DNA from: Rhizorhabdus dicambivorans | Lineage (GTDB): Bacteria; Pseudomonadota; Alphaproteobacteria; Sphingomonadales; Sphingomonadaceae | Length of the DNA stretch: 64,000 nucleotides | Assembly (NCBI RefSeq): GCF_002355275.1 | Contig: NZ_CP023451.1 | Span: 186,001-250,000 of the forward strand | Direction: 5' to 3' | Shown here: in pieces, positions 26,655-34,841 of the stretch | How the letters are laid out: the number at the start of each line of letters is the position of its first letter | How positions within the stretch are numbered: position 1 is the first letter of the stretch | Notes under the pieces: generated by a model | What the model saw: the letters and a program-made list of their open reading frames with translations, nothing else | Databases searched by the model: none | What the model was told of the DNA's origin: nothing | Made by a program: the position numbers and the translations under genes

Positions 26655-28333
26655 CCGTCCCCGACCTGACAGAGGTTGCAGAAGCCGCCTGGGACGAGGC
26701 GCGGCGATGCCTTCCGGTGATCCGCCGTCTTGCGGAAAGCCCCAACCGGTCGCGGGCAGAAGTTGTAGCTGCGGGCGCGGAACTGGGATACGGGCCGACC
26801 CACATCTATAACCTGATACGCAGCTATGTGGCCGATCCGCGGCTGACGAGCCTGCTGCCGAGCAAGCGAGGCCGAGCGTTCGGCTACTCCAAGCTCGACA
26901 ATGAGATCGAAGCGATCGTCAGCGAAGTGATCGACAGCCTGTATCTCACGCGGCAGAAACCCAAGATCGTCGATCTTGTCGCGGAGGTTCAACGTCGTTG
27001 CATCGCGCGCGGCTTGAACGCACCAGGCCGCAAGGGAATTACCGCCCGGTTGCGGGCTCGGCCCGCCCGTGACGTAGTTGCCAAGCGAGAAGGCCGCAAA
27101 GTGGCCCGCGACCGCTATGCACCGGCAGTAGGGTCGCTCGAGGCGCACTGGCCACTGTCGTTGATCCAGATCGACCACACGCTTGTCGACGTAATCGTGG
27201 TCGACAGCGAGACGCGCGCGCCGATCCAGCGTCCCTGGCTGACGCTTGCGATCGACGTCTGCACGCGCTGCGTTGCCGGCTTCCACCTATCGCTGGAACC
27301 CCCTTCAGCCACGTCCGTGGCGATGTGCCTTGCGCACGCTGCGCTCGGCAAGGAAACCTGGCTGGCCACGCGTGACATCGACGCGGTGTGGCCGGTTCGC
27401 GGCGTGCCGGAGCGGCTCCACCTCGACAATGCCAAGGAGTTCCGGTCGGAGGCGCTGAAGCGGGGGTGCGAGCAATATGGCATCGCCATCGACCACCGGC
27501 CTGTGCGAACGCCGCACTATGGCGGGCATATCGAACGGCTGATCGGGACGATGATGGGCAAGGTCCATCTGCTGCCCGGAACGACCTTCTCGAACATCCG
27601 CGAGAAAGGCGACCTCAATCCCGAAAAGAGCGCCGCGATGACGCTGGACGAGGTCGAGCGCTGGCTCGGCCATGCGATAGCCGGCGTTTATCATCGCGAT
27701 CTGCATCGCGGGATCGGCACGACGCCGCTCGCTGCATGGCAGCGCGGCATCGCCGGCGACGGTCGGACGCTCGGCAGGGGCGAGCCCACGGCGGTCGCCG
27801 ATCCGCGCCGCTTCCTGATCGACTTCCTGCCGATCGAACGACGCCTGGTACGCCGCGAAGGAGTGTCACTGCACTCGATCCATTACTGGGCCGACGTGTT
27901 GGCGACCTGGGTTGGCCATCCCGAGCGCATGATCGTGCGCTATGATCCGCGCGACCTCAGCCGCATCCATCTCCTCGGTCCCGACGGCACCTATTACGAC
28001 CTTGGCTACCGCGATCTGCGTCGCCCGCCGATCAGCCTGTGGGAGCATCGCCTGGCGCTTAAGCGCCTTCGCGACGAGGGACGCGCGCAGGTCGACGAGG
28101 CCGCGATCTTCCGCACGATCGAGATCATGCGCGGGATCGCCGACGAAGCAGTCCGAGCCAGCAAGACGGCGCGGCGCCAGCGGGAACGGCGGCTGCGCGT
28201 GATCCAGGGAGGGGCGAACACGCCTGCGGCTGATCCGGCGGATGACGGTTCTCAGGCCCCGACCGAAACCGAACCGCTTCTGGATGGCACGCTACCTCCC
28301 GACAATATGCTGCCGTTCGAGGAATGGAGTTGA
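26651..28333 (+). CDS. tnsB: TnsB/TniA-like DDE transposase
   Basis: A 560-aa transposase with a GTG start coupled to tnsA; the longer open frame upstream is antisense-like sequence over tnsA. After an N-terminal HTH region (SRAEVVAAGAELGYGPTHIYNLI) comes an rve/Mu-type catalytic core with D175 (SLIQIDHTLVDV), D259 (LHLDNAKEF) and E295 (YGGHIERLIG), i.e. exactly 35 residues between the last two. A Mu-C-terminal-type beta barrel follows (MIVRYDPRDLSRIHLLGPDG). It binds the end repeats and does strand transfer. Confidence 0.95.
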   Translation: MTVPDLTEVAEAAWDEARRCLPVIRRLAESPNRSRAEVVAAGAELGYGPTHIYNLIRSYVADPRLTSLLPSKRGRAFGYSKLDNEIEAIVSEVIDSLYLTRQKPKIVDLVAEVQRRCIARGLNAPGRKGITARLRARPARDVVAKREGRKVARDRYAPAVGSLEAHWPLSLIQIDHTLVDVIVVDSETRAPIQRPWLTLAIDVCTRCVAGFHLSLEPPSATSVAMCLAHAALGKETWLATRDIDAVWPVRGVPERLHLDNAKEFRSEALKRGCEQYGIAIDHRPVRTPHYGGHIERLIGTMMGKVHLLPGTTFSNIREKGDLNPEKSAAMTLDEVERWLGHAIAGVYHRDLHRGIGTTPLAAWQRGIAGDGRTLGRGEPTAVADPRRFLIDFLPIERRLVRREGVSLHSIHYWADVLATWVGHPERMIVRYDPRDLSRIHLLGPDGTYYDLGYRDLRRPPISLWEHRLALKRLRDEGRAQVDEAAIFRTIEIMRGIADEAVRASKTARRQRERRLRVIQGGANTPAADPADDGSQAPTETEPLLDGTLPPDNMLPFEEWS

Positions 28334-29226
28334 GCACCGACTATCCGCATCTGCACCCCTCGGCCCGTGCATGGGCCGATGAGGACGCAGCATCCCGGAT
28401 ACGGCGCGTTCGCGCGGATCGGTGGATCGGCTATGCACGCGCAGACACCGCTCTGGCCGCGTTCGACGATGTGCTGTCGTTCCCGAAGCGGACACGGATG
28501 CCGAACCTGTTGCTGGTAGGCCAGACGAACAACGGCAAGACGATGATCGTCGAGAAGTTCCGGCGGAGCCACCCGCCGACAGCGGCCACCGATACTGCTG
28601 ACGGTGTTGCCCATGTCCCGGTCCTCAAGATCCAGATGCCTGCGGGGCCTGACGAACGCCGCTTCTTCGGTGCGATCCTCGAAGAACTGGGCATGGGCCA
28701 ATGGCACGGTGGCAATCTTGCGGGACGCCAAAGCGACGCTCTGCGGCTGATGCGGATGGTCGACGTTCGAATGCTCATCATCGACGAGTTGCACAATATC
28801 CTCTCCGGCGCCCGCAACCAGCAGCGTCGCCTGCTCAACTTGCTGCGATGGCTCGGCAACGAGTTGCAGATCCCGCTCATTGGCGTCGGTACGGTCGAAG
28901 CGCTCTATGCGATCCGCAGCGATGACCAGCTCGCCAGCCGGTTCGAGCCAGTGCCTCTGCCGCTGTGGACCGAGGGCGCGGAATATCTGCGCCTGCTCAG
29001 CACGCTGGAGGCGCTGTTGCCGCTGCGCAAACCGTCCGGGCTCGCCGGTCCGGTGCTGGCGGGAACGATCTTCACGCGCTCCGAAGGCGTGCTCGGCGAA
29101 ATCGTCGCCATCATCATACGTGCGGCCGTGGAAGCGATATCGTCCGGGGCGGAGGCGATCACGCTGCGGATGATCGAACGATCCAGGTTTACCTCTCCCT
29201 CGGACCGTCGTCGTGTGGAGATCTGA
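28324..29226 (+). CDS. tnsC: TnsC/TniB-like AAA+ transposition regulator
   Basis: A 300-aa ATPase. Walker A GQTNNGKT at residues 66-73, Walker B MLIIDELHN with D154 and E155, then a sensor stretch IPLIGVGTVEAL and an arginine-finger-like LASRFEPVPLP. TniB/TnsC forms filaments on target DNA and links TniQ to the transposase. It overlaps tnsB by 10 bp and tniQ by 14 bp. Confidence 0.94.
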   Translation: MELSTDYPHLHPSARAWADEDAASRIRRVRADRWIGYARADTALAAFDDVLSFPKRTRMPNLLLVGQTNNGKTMIVEKFRRSHPPTAATDTADGVAHVPVLKIQMPAGPDERRFFGAILEELGMGQWHGGNLAGRQSDALRLMRMVDVRMLIIDELHNILSGARNQQRRLLNLLRWLGNELQIPLIGVGTVEALYAIRSDDQLASRFEPVPLPLWTEGAEYLRLLSTLEALLPLRKPSGLAGPVLAGTIFTRSEGVLGEIVAIIIRAAVEAISSGAEAITLRMIERSRFTSPSDRRRVEI

Positions 29227-30712
29227 GCTTTACGCAACGGAAGTCCACGAGCCACTCGCCCCGCTGAAGTATGTCCTGCCGGTCTATACGGCGCCGATCG
29301 CCGGCGAAGCGCTGCTGTCCTGGCTCTCCAGACTTGCCGCGATGGTCGGGCAATCGCCGCTTCTGTTCACCCGCCATGCGTTCGGGATAGATAGCTTGGG
29401 ACGCCCCGAATGGTGGCGGCGTCCGACGACGGATCAGCGTGACAGGCTGCTGGCGGTCAGTGGCCTTACACCTCGGCAGCTCGATCGCATGACCTTGCAA
29501 GGTTGGTCGACAGCTCGGAATGATGAGACAGACACGCGGTTCAGCCCGAGGCGCGTCACCCATCCCAGGCAGTATGCGAGAGGTGTCCGCACGATGTTCG
29601 TCTGCGGGGAGTGTCTCGCCGAAGACGAGATACCGTATCTGCGGCGCGAGTGGCTGATCGGTTGGCAGGCAGTCTGCCCGCGGCACAGGAAGGTGCTGAT
29701 GCGCGGATGCCCGCATTGCGGATGGAAGCTCAGCTCGCTGTGGCTTCGCGGCAAGGAACCGATCGACTGGCACCGTTGCACACGATGCCAAGGCGCTCTC
29801 GTGCTCGATGGCCCGCGCGCGATCGACGCCGTCATCACGTTGCAGAAGGCGATGGTTGAGACGAAGCGCCGCGGAGCCGGCGTGATCCCCGGCTTGGGCC
29901 TCATCCAATGGGAGTTGTTCACCGTTATCGTCGATCTCGTTCTGCGCGCAGTCTGGGCCGAAGCGAATATCGACCGCCGCGAAGCGCTGTTCGCGATGGT
30001 GGCAAAAGACCTCTCGCTGCTACGCGTTGGCAGGTTCCGGACCAACTGGAAGGGCAACTACGGCGCTTTGGCGCTGATGTCATGGATACTCGCCGAATGG
30101 CCCCACCAGCTGAGGCGCGTGCTTGAAATGCTCGACACTCCAAGCATCGATACCCTGCTTGGTCAGCTCGACGAACTGACCGAGGCATCGAAAATACGCG
30201 CCAGAACACTGATGCGCGATGTGCTGGATCATCGTCCCCAGACCGCGGGCTGGCGGCAATGGCTCAGCGGCTTGGTCGCCGATGGAATGGACTTCCGGGC
30301 TCTCGCGCAGGGAGCTGCCGAGTGGCGGCATATAGAGCGGTTTACCGCGCTTGCCATGCTGAGCGAGGGGCGGTCGATCAGAGACACGGCGAGGGTTCTT
30401 CAGGTCAGCACCAACATGATCAAGCGGTGGATCGAGGTCGGAAGTACCTATGGAGTGGAAGCCGTCCTTAGACGGCCGCTGCGAATAACTGACCTCACCA
30501 ACGACCAGATCGGAGAGATCGCAGCGTGGCTTGCTACGATGCCGCGGCCTTCGCACTGGACGGGTGACACTATCCGCAGCGAGATCGCCGCGCGGTTCGG
30601 GCTAATGATCACGACACATGCCGCTTTGCGACTCTTCGTGGAAAACCATCCTCGACGACCCGAATGGTCCAAACGATCCCCAGTACGAAATGATGGAACC
30701 GGTACGCGTTGA
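29213..30712 (+). CDS. tniQ: TniQ-family target selector with C-terminal helix-turn-helix
   Basis: A 499-aa protein. The TniQ domain is at the N-terminus (PIAGEALLSWLSRLAAMVG), followed by zinc-binding motifs: CGEC near residue 132, CPRH and CPHCG near 158-173, and CTRC near 190. The C-terminal 140 residues carry a helix-turn-helix of the IS630/Tc1 kind (GRSIRDTARVLQVSTNMIKRWI, then ATMPRPSHWTGDTI). TniQ/TnsD proteins choose the insertion site, so the extra HTH may read a target sequence. The right-end repeats run into its 3' end. Confidence 0.9.
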   Translation: MWRSELYATEVHEPLAPLKYVLPVYTAPIAGEALLSWLSRLAAMVGQSPLLFTRHAFGIDSLGRPEWWRRPTTDQRDRLLAVSGLTPRQLDRMTLQGWSTARNDETDTRFSPRRVTHPRQYARGVRTMFVCGECLAEDEIPYLRREWLIGWQAVCPRHRKVLMRGCPHCGWKLSSLWLRGKEPIDWHRCTRCQGALVLDGPRAIDAVITLQKAMVETKRRGAGVIPGLGLIQWELFTVIVDLVLRAVWAEANIDRREALFAMVAKDLSLLRVGRFRTNWKGNYGALALMSWILAEWPHQLRRVLEMLDTPSIDTLLGQLDELTEASKIRARTLMRDVLDHRPQTAGWRQWLSGLVADGMDFRALAQGAAEWRHIERFTALAMLSEGRSIRDTARVLQVSTNMIKRWIEVGSTYGVEAVLRRPLRITDLTNDQIGEIAAWLATMPRPSHWTGDTIRSEIAARFGLMITTHAALRLFVENHPRRPEWSKRSPVRNDGTGTR

Positions 30713-30739
30713 TGGCACCAGTTCACGAATGACGGAACA
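30680..30739 (-). repeat. Right-end TnsB-type binding repeats (three copies)
   Basis: Reading on the minus strand: R1 30739-30718 (TGTTCCGTCATTCGTGAACT..), R2 30719-30699 (GGTGCCATCAACGCGTACC..), R3 30700-30680 (GGTTCCATCATTTCGTACTG..). They are packed head to tail at about 20-bp spacing, as at Tn7-type right ends. R2 and R3 overlap the last codons of tniQ (stop at 30712). Confidence 0.85.
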
Positions 30740-30745
30740 CTGACA

Positions 30746-30750
30746 ACTTT
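30746..30750. repeat. Target site duplication, right copy (ACTTT)
   Basis: Identical to 25888-25892 and directly next to the ACA right terminus of the transposon. Confidence 0.92.
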
Positions 30751-30765
30751 CCCTCGTCGAATGAT

Positions 30766-30818
30766 TGTCATCAATGACACTCTACCAGGCGTTTCGGGGT
30801 AAAGTGTCATTGATGGCA
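30766..30818. repeat. Paired palindromic sites just outside the transposon
   Basis: TGTCATCAATGACACT (30766-30781) and AGTGTCATTGATGGCA (30803-30818) match as inverted repeats at 15 of 16 positions, 21 bp apart. Each arm is itself a near-palindrome (TGTCAT..ATGACA). They could be tandem operators, a bidirectional terminator for the gene ending at 30850, or an old end of another Tn7-like element. Confidence 0.5.
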
Positions 30819-30849
30819 TCTTAGGTTCTGGTGGGGCGGGCCGCCCCGG

Positions 30850-31486
30850 TCAAAGCGGCGCTGGTCGAGAGCCCATCATCCGCGTCTCCAGATTGCCGCC
30901 GGGCCGACGATGCAGGTCGATGACGTGACCCATCGTCGGCGTGAACTCTATCAGACTGGCCACCGTCTCGTAGGATGTGTTCGGCCCGAAATAGCGCCTC
31001 GCGCCGTGCCACTTCCGCCCCTCGATCAGGCGGACCCGGTACGTACCCGCAGGCACCGGCAGGGACACCCGGTCATTGGCGGCAACATAGATCGACAGTG
31101 CATGGGCGTTCGTATCCGGGTCCACCAATTGCACCACCGTGTTGGAATCGGCTGCCTCGATCGTGAGATTGCTGCGTTTGATCAGACCGATAACATTGGC
31201 CCCAACCGTAACCGACCCGCTCCGGAAACGGCTGCGCCGGCTCGAGATCAGGAATCCAGCCATGACGCTGCGCGTCCCCATAGAATGGGATCAGGATCAG
31301 CAGCAGGCTCAGCACCGGCAGGGCGAAACGGACAGCGATCGCCGCCGCAGACGGTTGTCGGCGATATCGCTGGTGGCGCGGATCAAGCCAGGCCGCCTCG
31401 ATCCGCCCCCTACCCTCGTTCCATCTCGTCCGGTTGGCGCGCTGTCTGTGGCGCGCTCGCATATAGTCGCGATCATCGATGCCCAT
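30850..31486 (-). pseudogene. Transfer-module small membrane protein gene with a frameshift
   Basis: Two overlapping minus-strand frames look like one gene. The first (from the ATG at 31486) encodes MGIDDRDYMRARHRQRAN, one membrane segment (AIAVRFALPVLSLLLILIPFYG) and HGWIPDLEPAQPFPE. The second frame continues with GSVTVGANVIGLIKRS, VVQLVDPDTNAHALSIYVAAND and a beta-rich C-terminus ending at 30850. A 1-nt shift near 31205-31225 (around GGAGCGGGTCGG) would join them. It could be a true frameshift mutation or a sequencing error. Last gene of the transfer operon. Confidence 0.6.
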
Positions 31487-31531
31487 TGGACAGCCGCCTC
31501 CTGCCGAATGTCCGGGCCGCCGACGTCCGGA

Positions 31532-31732
31532 TCAAAACCAACCGCCCTTGCGGCCTTCGCCCGCGTCACGAAGGTTTCGGCCGTCGATGGCGGAGCGGCG
31601 GATCTCCAGCTCGACCTCATCACCCTTGCGCCGGGTGCGGAAGTCCGCATTGCTGAGGCCGTTGCGCCGGGCATAGTCCTCGGCGGCCTTCTCGCTGCCG
31701 AACTTGCCGCCTTCGTCAAAATCCCATGCCAT
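31532..31732 (-). CDS. Small hypothetical protein downstream of the relaxase
   Basis: The ATG at 31732 begins a 66-aa protein (MAWDFDEGGKFGSEKAAEDY). The longer open frame has an Arg-rich, non-coding-like extension. Charged and soluble, with an alpha-beta pattern. It lies 46 bp after the relaxase stop and 45 bp before the frameshifted membrane gene, in the same transfer operon. Ribosome site AAGGAGAG (minus strand, near 31740) supports the start. Confidence 0.7.
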   Translation of the reverse strand: MAWDFDEGGKFGSEKAAEDYARRNGLSNADFRTRRKGDEVELEIRRSAIDGRNLRDAGEGRKGGWF

Positions 31733-31778
31733 CGTCACTCTCCTTGCTTTCAGCCGGCACCGCGCCGACCGTTCGTCA

Positions 31779-34700
31779 TCAAAGAGCAAGGCCCAGGCTG
31801 CGCTCGGGCAGCGGCGGCAGCAGGTCTGCCTTTTCGGGCTTGAGATCCGGGGGCGCCTTGAGGCCGTCGCCCTTGATCGGTGCTGCGGGCTCAAGCGGCC
31901 CGTCCGGAAGGGGGGGAAGATCGGCGAGGATGTCCGGCTGATCCGCGAGGTTGATCCCGTCGATCGGGCCGGGATCGAACTTCACCGGCTTGGCGCCGCC
32001 CTTCTTGCCGTCGATATCGAGGCGGCCGACCGTCTCTAGGGCCGAGGTCTTGTTGCCGGCATTGTGGTCGAGCTGGCGTTCGAGCTTTTCCTTATCGTCC
32101 ACGATCATGGTGAGTTCGTCGCGCACCCGCGTCACGCCCACATTGAACAGGCGCTGGTTCGACAGGTTGCGCTCATGGCTGTCCATGACCGTGATCGCCT
32201 TGTCGGTGGTGATGCCCTGCGCCATGTGCATGTTGAGCGCGTAGGCGAGGTCCAAACGCGAGAGCATCGGATCGCCCGGCGCCAATGTCAGGGTCTGATT
32301 GCCCGCCGTCTCGACGGTGATGCCCGAGGCATCGGCCGAGATGATCCGGGCGAGCGCCGCGTTGTGCAGGTCGCGCGGCTTGTCGTTCGCGGTCCAGCGG
32401 ATGCGATCCCCCTCGCGGACATGCAGATCCTTCTTCTCGGTGAGTTCGAGCCGGTCCCGCTTTTCGGTGGGCGAGAGGCGCTGCGGGTCGAAGCGAATCT
32501 TGCGGCGCCCATCGACCAGTTCGACCTTGCCCGAGGGCAGCACCCTGGAGACGTCATAGCGTCCCTGCGCGAGCCCGACGTCCTGCGCGCCGCCGCGGCC
32601 GACATCGAGGGTGAGGCCGGGCCGATAGCTGGCGGCGTAGCGAAGCTCCTCGCGGGTCAGGTTCACGCGGTCATAGACGATGAGATGGATGCCCTCGCCC
32701 CGCACGGTGCCCTCGGCGGCAAGGCCGTCCTGGATGCGCTGGTTGATGATGGCGCGGGACTCCCGGCCAGACGCAAACACCTGGGTCGCGGCACGGTCGT
32801 CCGCCCCCAGCGCGAGCCACCTGTCGGCGGCCTCTTCGGGCGGGTTCGCGCTTTCGTGGACGTTATCGCCCAGCACCTTCATCGCCTCGCCCGCCTTACC
32901 GACATTGGCGAGCGCGGCGACGGTGCGCAGCGTGTCGGTCCGCTGACGGATATTCTCGTCCATTCGGGCCATCGTGCCGCCGGCGGCCTGGATCATCGCG
33001 AAGGACTTGCCGGCGTCGATCGAGGAGAGCTGCTGGCGATCGCCAACCAGCACGAGCTTGTCGATGCCGAGCGCCTCGACGATGCTGTGAAGCTTCAGCA
33101 TGTCGGCGCTGGAGACCATCGAGGTCTCGTCCACGACCAGCATCGCGCCGCCGAGCCGCTCGCGCGCCTCCTCGTAGCGCGGCGTATCGCGCTCGGTCAG
33201 GTAGCGCTCGTTGGCGAGCACGAACGAGGCGATCGTCTGGCTCTTGATCCCGGCCCCTTCGGCGAGGTCGGCGACCATCTTGTTCTGGAAGGCCAGGCCC
33301 AGCACATCCTTGCCTTCGCCTTCCGCGATCCGGGCAACCGCCTGCAGCATGGTCGACTTCCCGGCGCCGGCGACGCCCTGGACAGTCACGGTCCGATCTT
33401 CGGAGGAGAGGATCAGGGTCGCGGCTGCGAGCTGCCCCGCATTGAGCGGGCGATCGGCGACCTCCTGCAGGCGGGCGGGCCCATCCTGCGCGGGGAGTAT
33501 CGGCACCGCCTTGCCCACGCCCGCATCGACCGCCTTGAGAACGGCTTCCTCGGTGCGCAGCGCCTCCTGGGTGGTCACCATCCGGACGCCCTTGTCGCCG
33601 GCGCGGGCGACACCGGGGATTAGCTGGCGGTTGTCGTAGAGCTGCTCGATCCGGTGCTCGACCGTCTCGATGGTGACGCCCTTCAGGCCGAGGTCCAGCG
33701 CGGTCTTGGAGAGCTTGTTGACGTCGAACGCCGCCTCGCGTTCGGCGAGGATGCGGACGGCCGAGGCTACCGCCAATTGCGTCCGGGCGACGGCCGGCGA
33801 TTTGGTGGCGCGGGCAAGGCCGCTGTCGATCAGCGGATCGGGCGAGCGAAGGAAGCCGCCGATGAGATCGCGCGCGCCGGCGATCGCGTCGGTGACCGCC
33901 CGGAAGCCCCGCTCCAGCTTGTTGTCGGCGGCGCCCTGCCCTGCCCGGGCCAGCGCCGAGGCGAGCAGTCCTTTGCCGTCGAACCCGAGCTCCGCCGCCT
34001 TGTCGATCCATCCTTTGAGGAGCCCGTCGCGGTCCTCGACATTGAGCTTGGGATCGCGGGTGGTGGTGGTCACGCCGTCGCGCCCCTTGGCCGAGACGAT
34101 GCCGAGCTCGGCCGCCTTCTCGAGGATCGCCTCGCGCCGTTGGCTGAAGGCATCGATGATCGCCTTGGGCACGCCCATGATCTCGAACGTGCCGTGCTTG
34201 CCCTTGAGCTCGACCTGGTAGCCGAGCTTCTCCAGCCCGGCGCGCAGGTAGGCGTGGTAGATCGCCCCGACGACCGCGTTATTCGACCAGATCTTGTCGG
34301 CGTGCAGCGCCTGCCATTTGCCGTCGGGCATCTGGGTCAGATTGGCGATGACGGAGTGGACATGGGCCTGCGGATCGAGCGCGCGACTGGTGTCGTGCTG
34401 GAACAGCGCATAGACGAGCTTGCCGGTCGGCACCGGCACCTTGCGACCCTCGACGTCCTTGCGCCCTTCGGCGAGATTCTTCTCGACCCAGGCCATGGTT
34501 TTCTGGACCGCGACCATGTTGGCGGCGAGCACCCGCTTGTCGCCGGCGACATAGGCCATGACCGACACGGACTTGGGCGCGGAGAAGGTGAGGTCGACAC
34601 CGTTGCGCCGGTTTTCGACCTGGGCGACGCCCTCTCCGCTCGGCAGGACGCCGCTCAGAATCTGCTCGAAGCTTTCGCGGCTGACTTCGCCTTCAAGCGC

Positions 34701-34838
34701 GAGGGCTTCGGCCCCTGCCCCGCCCCAGGCACTGACCTCGGAGGAGCCATCGGCCGTGTAGTAATTGTCCTTGAAGTCGTCCTTCGCGAAATAGTTCGCG
34801 GCGCCTGATGCGGAACGGACGGCGGCGACCGAGAGCAT
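31779..34838 (-). CDS. MobF-family conjugative relaxase-helicase (TrwC/TraI type)
   Basis: A 1019-aa protein. The N-terminal relaxase domain has the catalytic tyrosine region (Y16, Y26, Y27) and the metal-binding triad H148, H159, H161 in HDTSRALDPQAHVH. The second part is an SF1B helicase with Walker A GVAGAGKST (about residues 486-494), MLVVDETSMVSS (motif II) and a C-terminal UvrD-like motif YALNMHMAQGITTDKAITV. It nicks oriT, stays bound to the 5' end and unwinds the strand for transfer. It lies 3 bp after the coupling protein gene. Confidence 0.95.
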   Translation of the reverse strand: MLSVAAVRSASGAANYFAKDDFKDNYYTADGSSEVSAWGGAGAEALALEGEVSRESFEQILSGVLPSGEGVAQVENRRNGVDLTFSAPKSVSVMAYVAGDKRVLAANMVAVQKTMAWVEKNLAEGRKDVEGRKVPVPTGKLVYALFQHDTSRALDPQAHVHSVIANLTQMPDGKWQALHADKIWSNNAVVGAIYHAYLRAGLEKLGYQVELKGKHGTFEIMGVPKAIIDAFSQRREAILEKAAELGIVSAKGRDGVTTTTRDPKLNVEDRDGLLKGWIDKAAELGFDGKGLLASALARAGQGAADNKLERGFRAVTDAIAGARDLIGGFLRSPDPLIDSGLARATKSPAVARTQLAVASAVRILAEREAAFDVNKLSKTALDLGLKGVTIETVEHRIEQLYDNRQLIPGVARAGDKGVRMVTTQEALRTEEAVLKAVDAGVGKAVPILPAQDGPARLQEVADRPLNAGQLAAATLILSSEDRTVTVQGVAGAGKSTMLQAVARIAEGEGKDVLGLAFQNKMVADLAEGAGIKSQTIASFVLANERYLTERDTPRYEEARERLGGAMLVVDETSMVSSADMLKLHSIVEALGIDKLVLVGDRQQLSSIDAGKSFAMIQAAGGTMARMDENIRQRTDTLRTVAALANVGKAGEAMKVLGDNVHESANPPEEAADRWLALGADDRAATQVFASGRESRAIINQRIQDGLAAEGTVRGEGIHLIVYDRVNLTREELRYAASYRPGLTLDVGRGGAQDVGLAQGRYDVSRVLPSGKVELVDGRRKIRFDPQRLSPTEKRDRLELTEKKDLHVREGDRIRWTANDKPRDLHNAALARIISADASGITVETAGNQTLTLAPGDPMLSRLDLAYALNMHMAQGITTDKAITVMDSHERNLSNQRLFNVGVTRVRDELTMIVDDKEKLERQLDHNAGNKTSALETVGRLDIDGKKGGAKPVKFDPGPIDGINLADQPDILADLPPLPDGPLEPAAPIKGDGLKAPPDLKPEKADLLPPLPERSLGLAL

Positions 34839-34841
34839 GGA

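Larger units (their letters stand above)
25893..30745 (+). mobile_element. Complete Tn7-like transposon (tnsA-tnsB-tnsC-tniQ)
   Basis: A 4853-bp element. The ends match: left TGTCGGTGTTCC, right (reverse complement) TGTCAGTGTTCC. Both are flanked by ACTTT. Multiple 21-22-bp repeats of the type TG-TTCCATC-N-TTCGTGAACTGG lie inside each end. Four genes on the plus strand overlap each other and nearly fill the element; there is no cargo, no resolvase and no CRISPR component. The intact ends, duplication and open frames suggest recent insertion and possible activity. Confidence 0.93.

Noticed and set aside
25853-27286. 477-aa minus-strand frame across the transposon left end
   Set aside because: It crosses the transposon boundary and is antisense to tnsA and tnsB; no motif.
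25893-30745. CRISPR-associated transposon
   Set aside because: Although TnsABC and TniQ are present, there is no Cas gene and no repeat-spacer array in or near the element.
32064-33623. 519-aa plus-strand frame over the relaxase gene
   Set aside because: Antisense shadow with Asp/His/Arg-rich composition; the MobF helicase motifs are on the minus strand.
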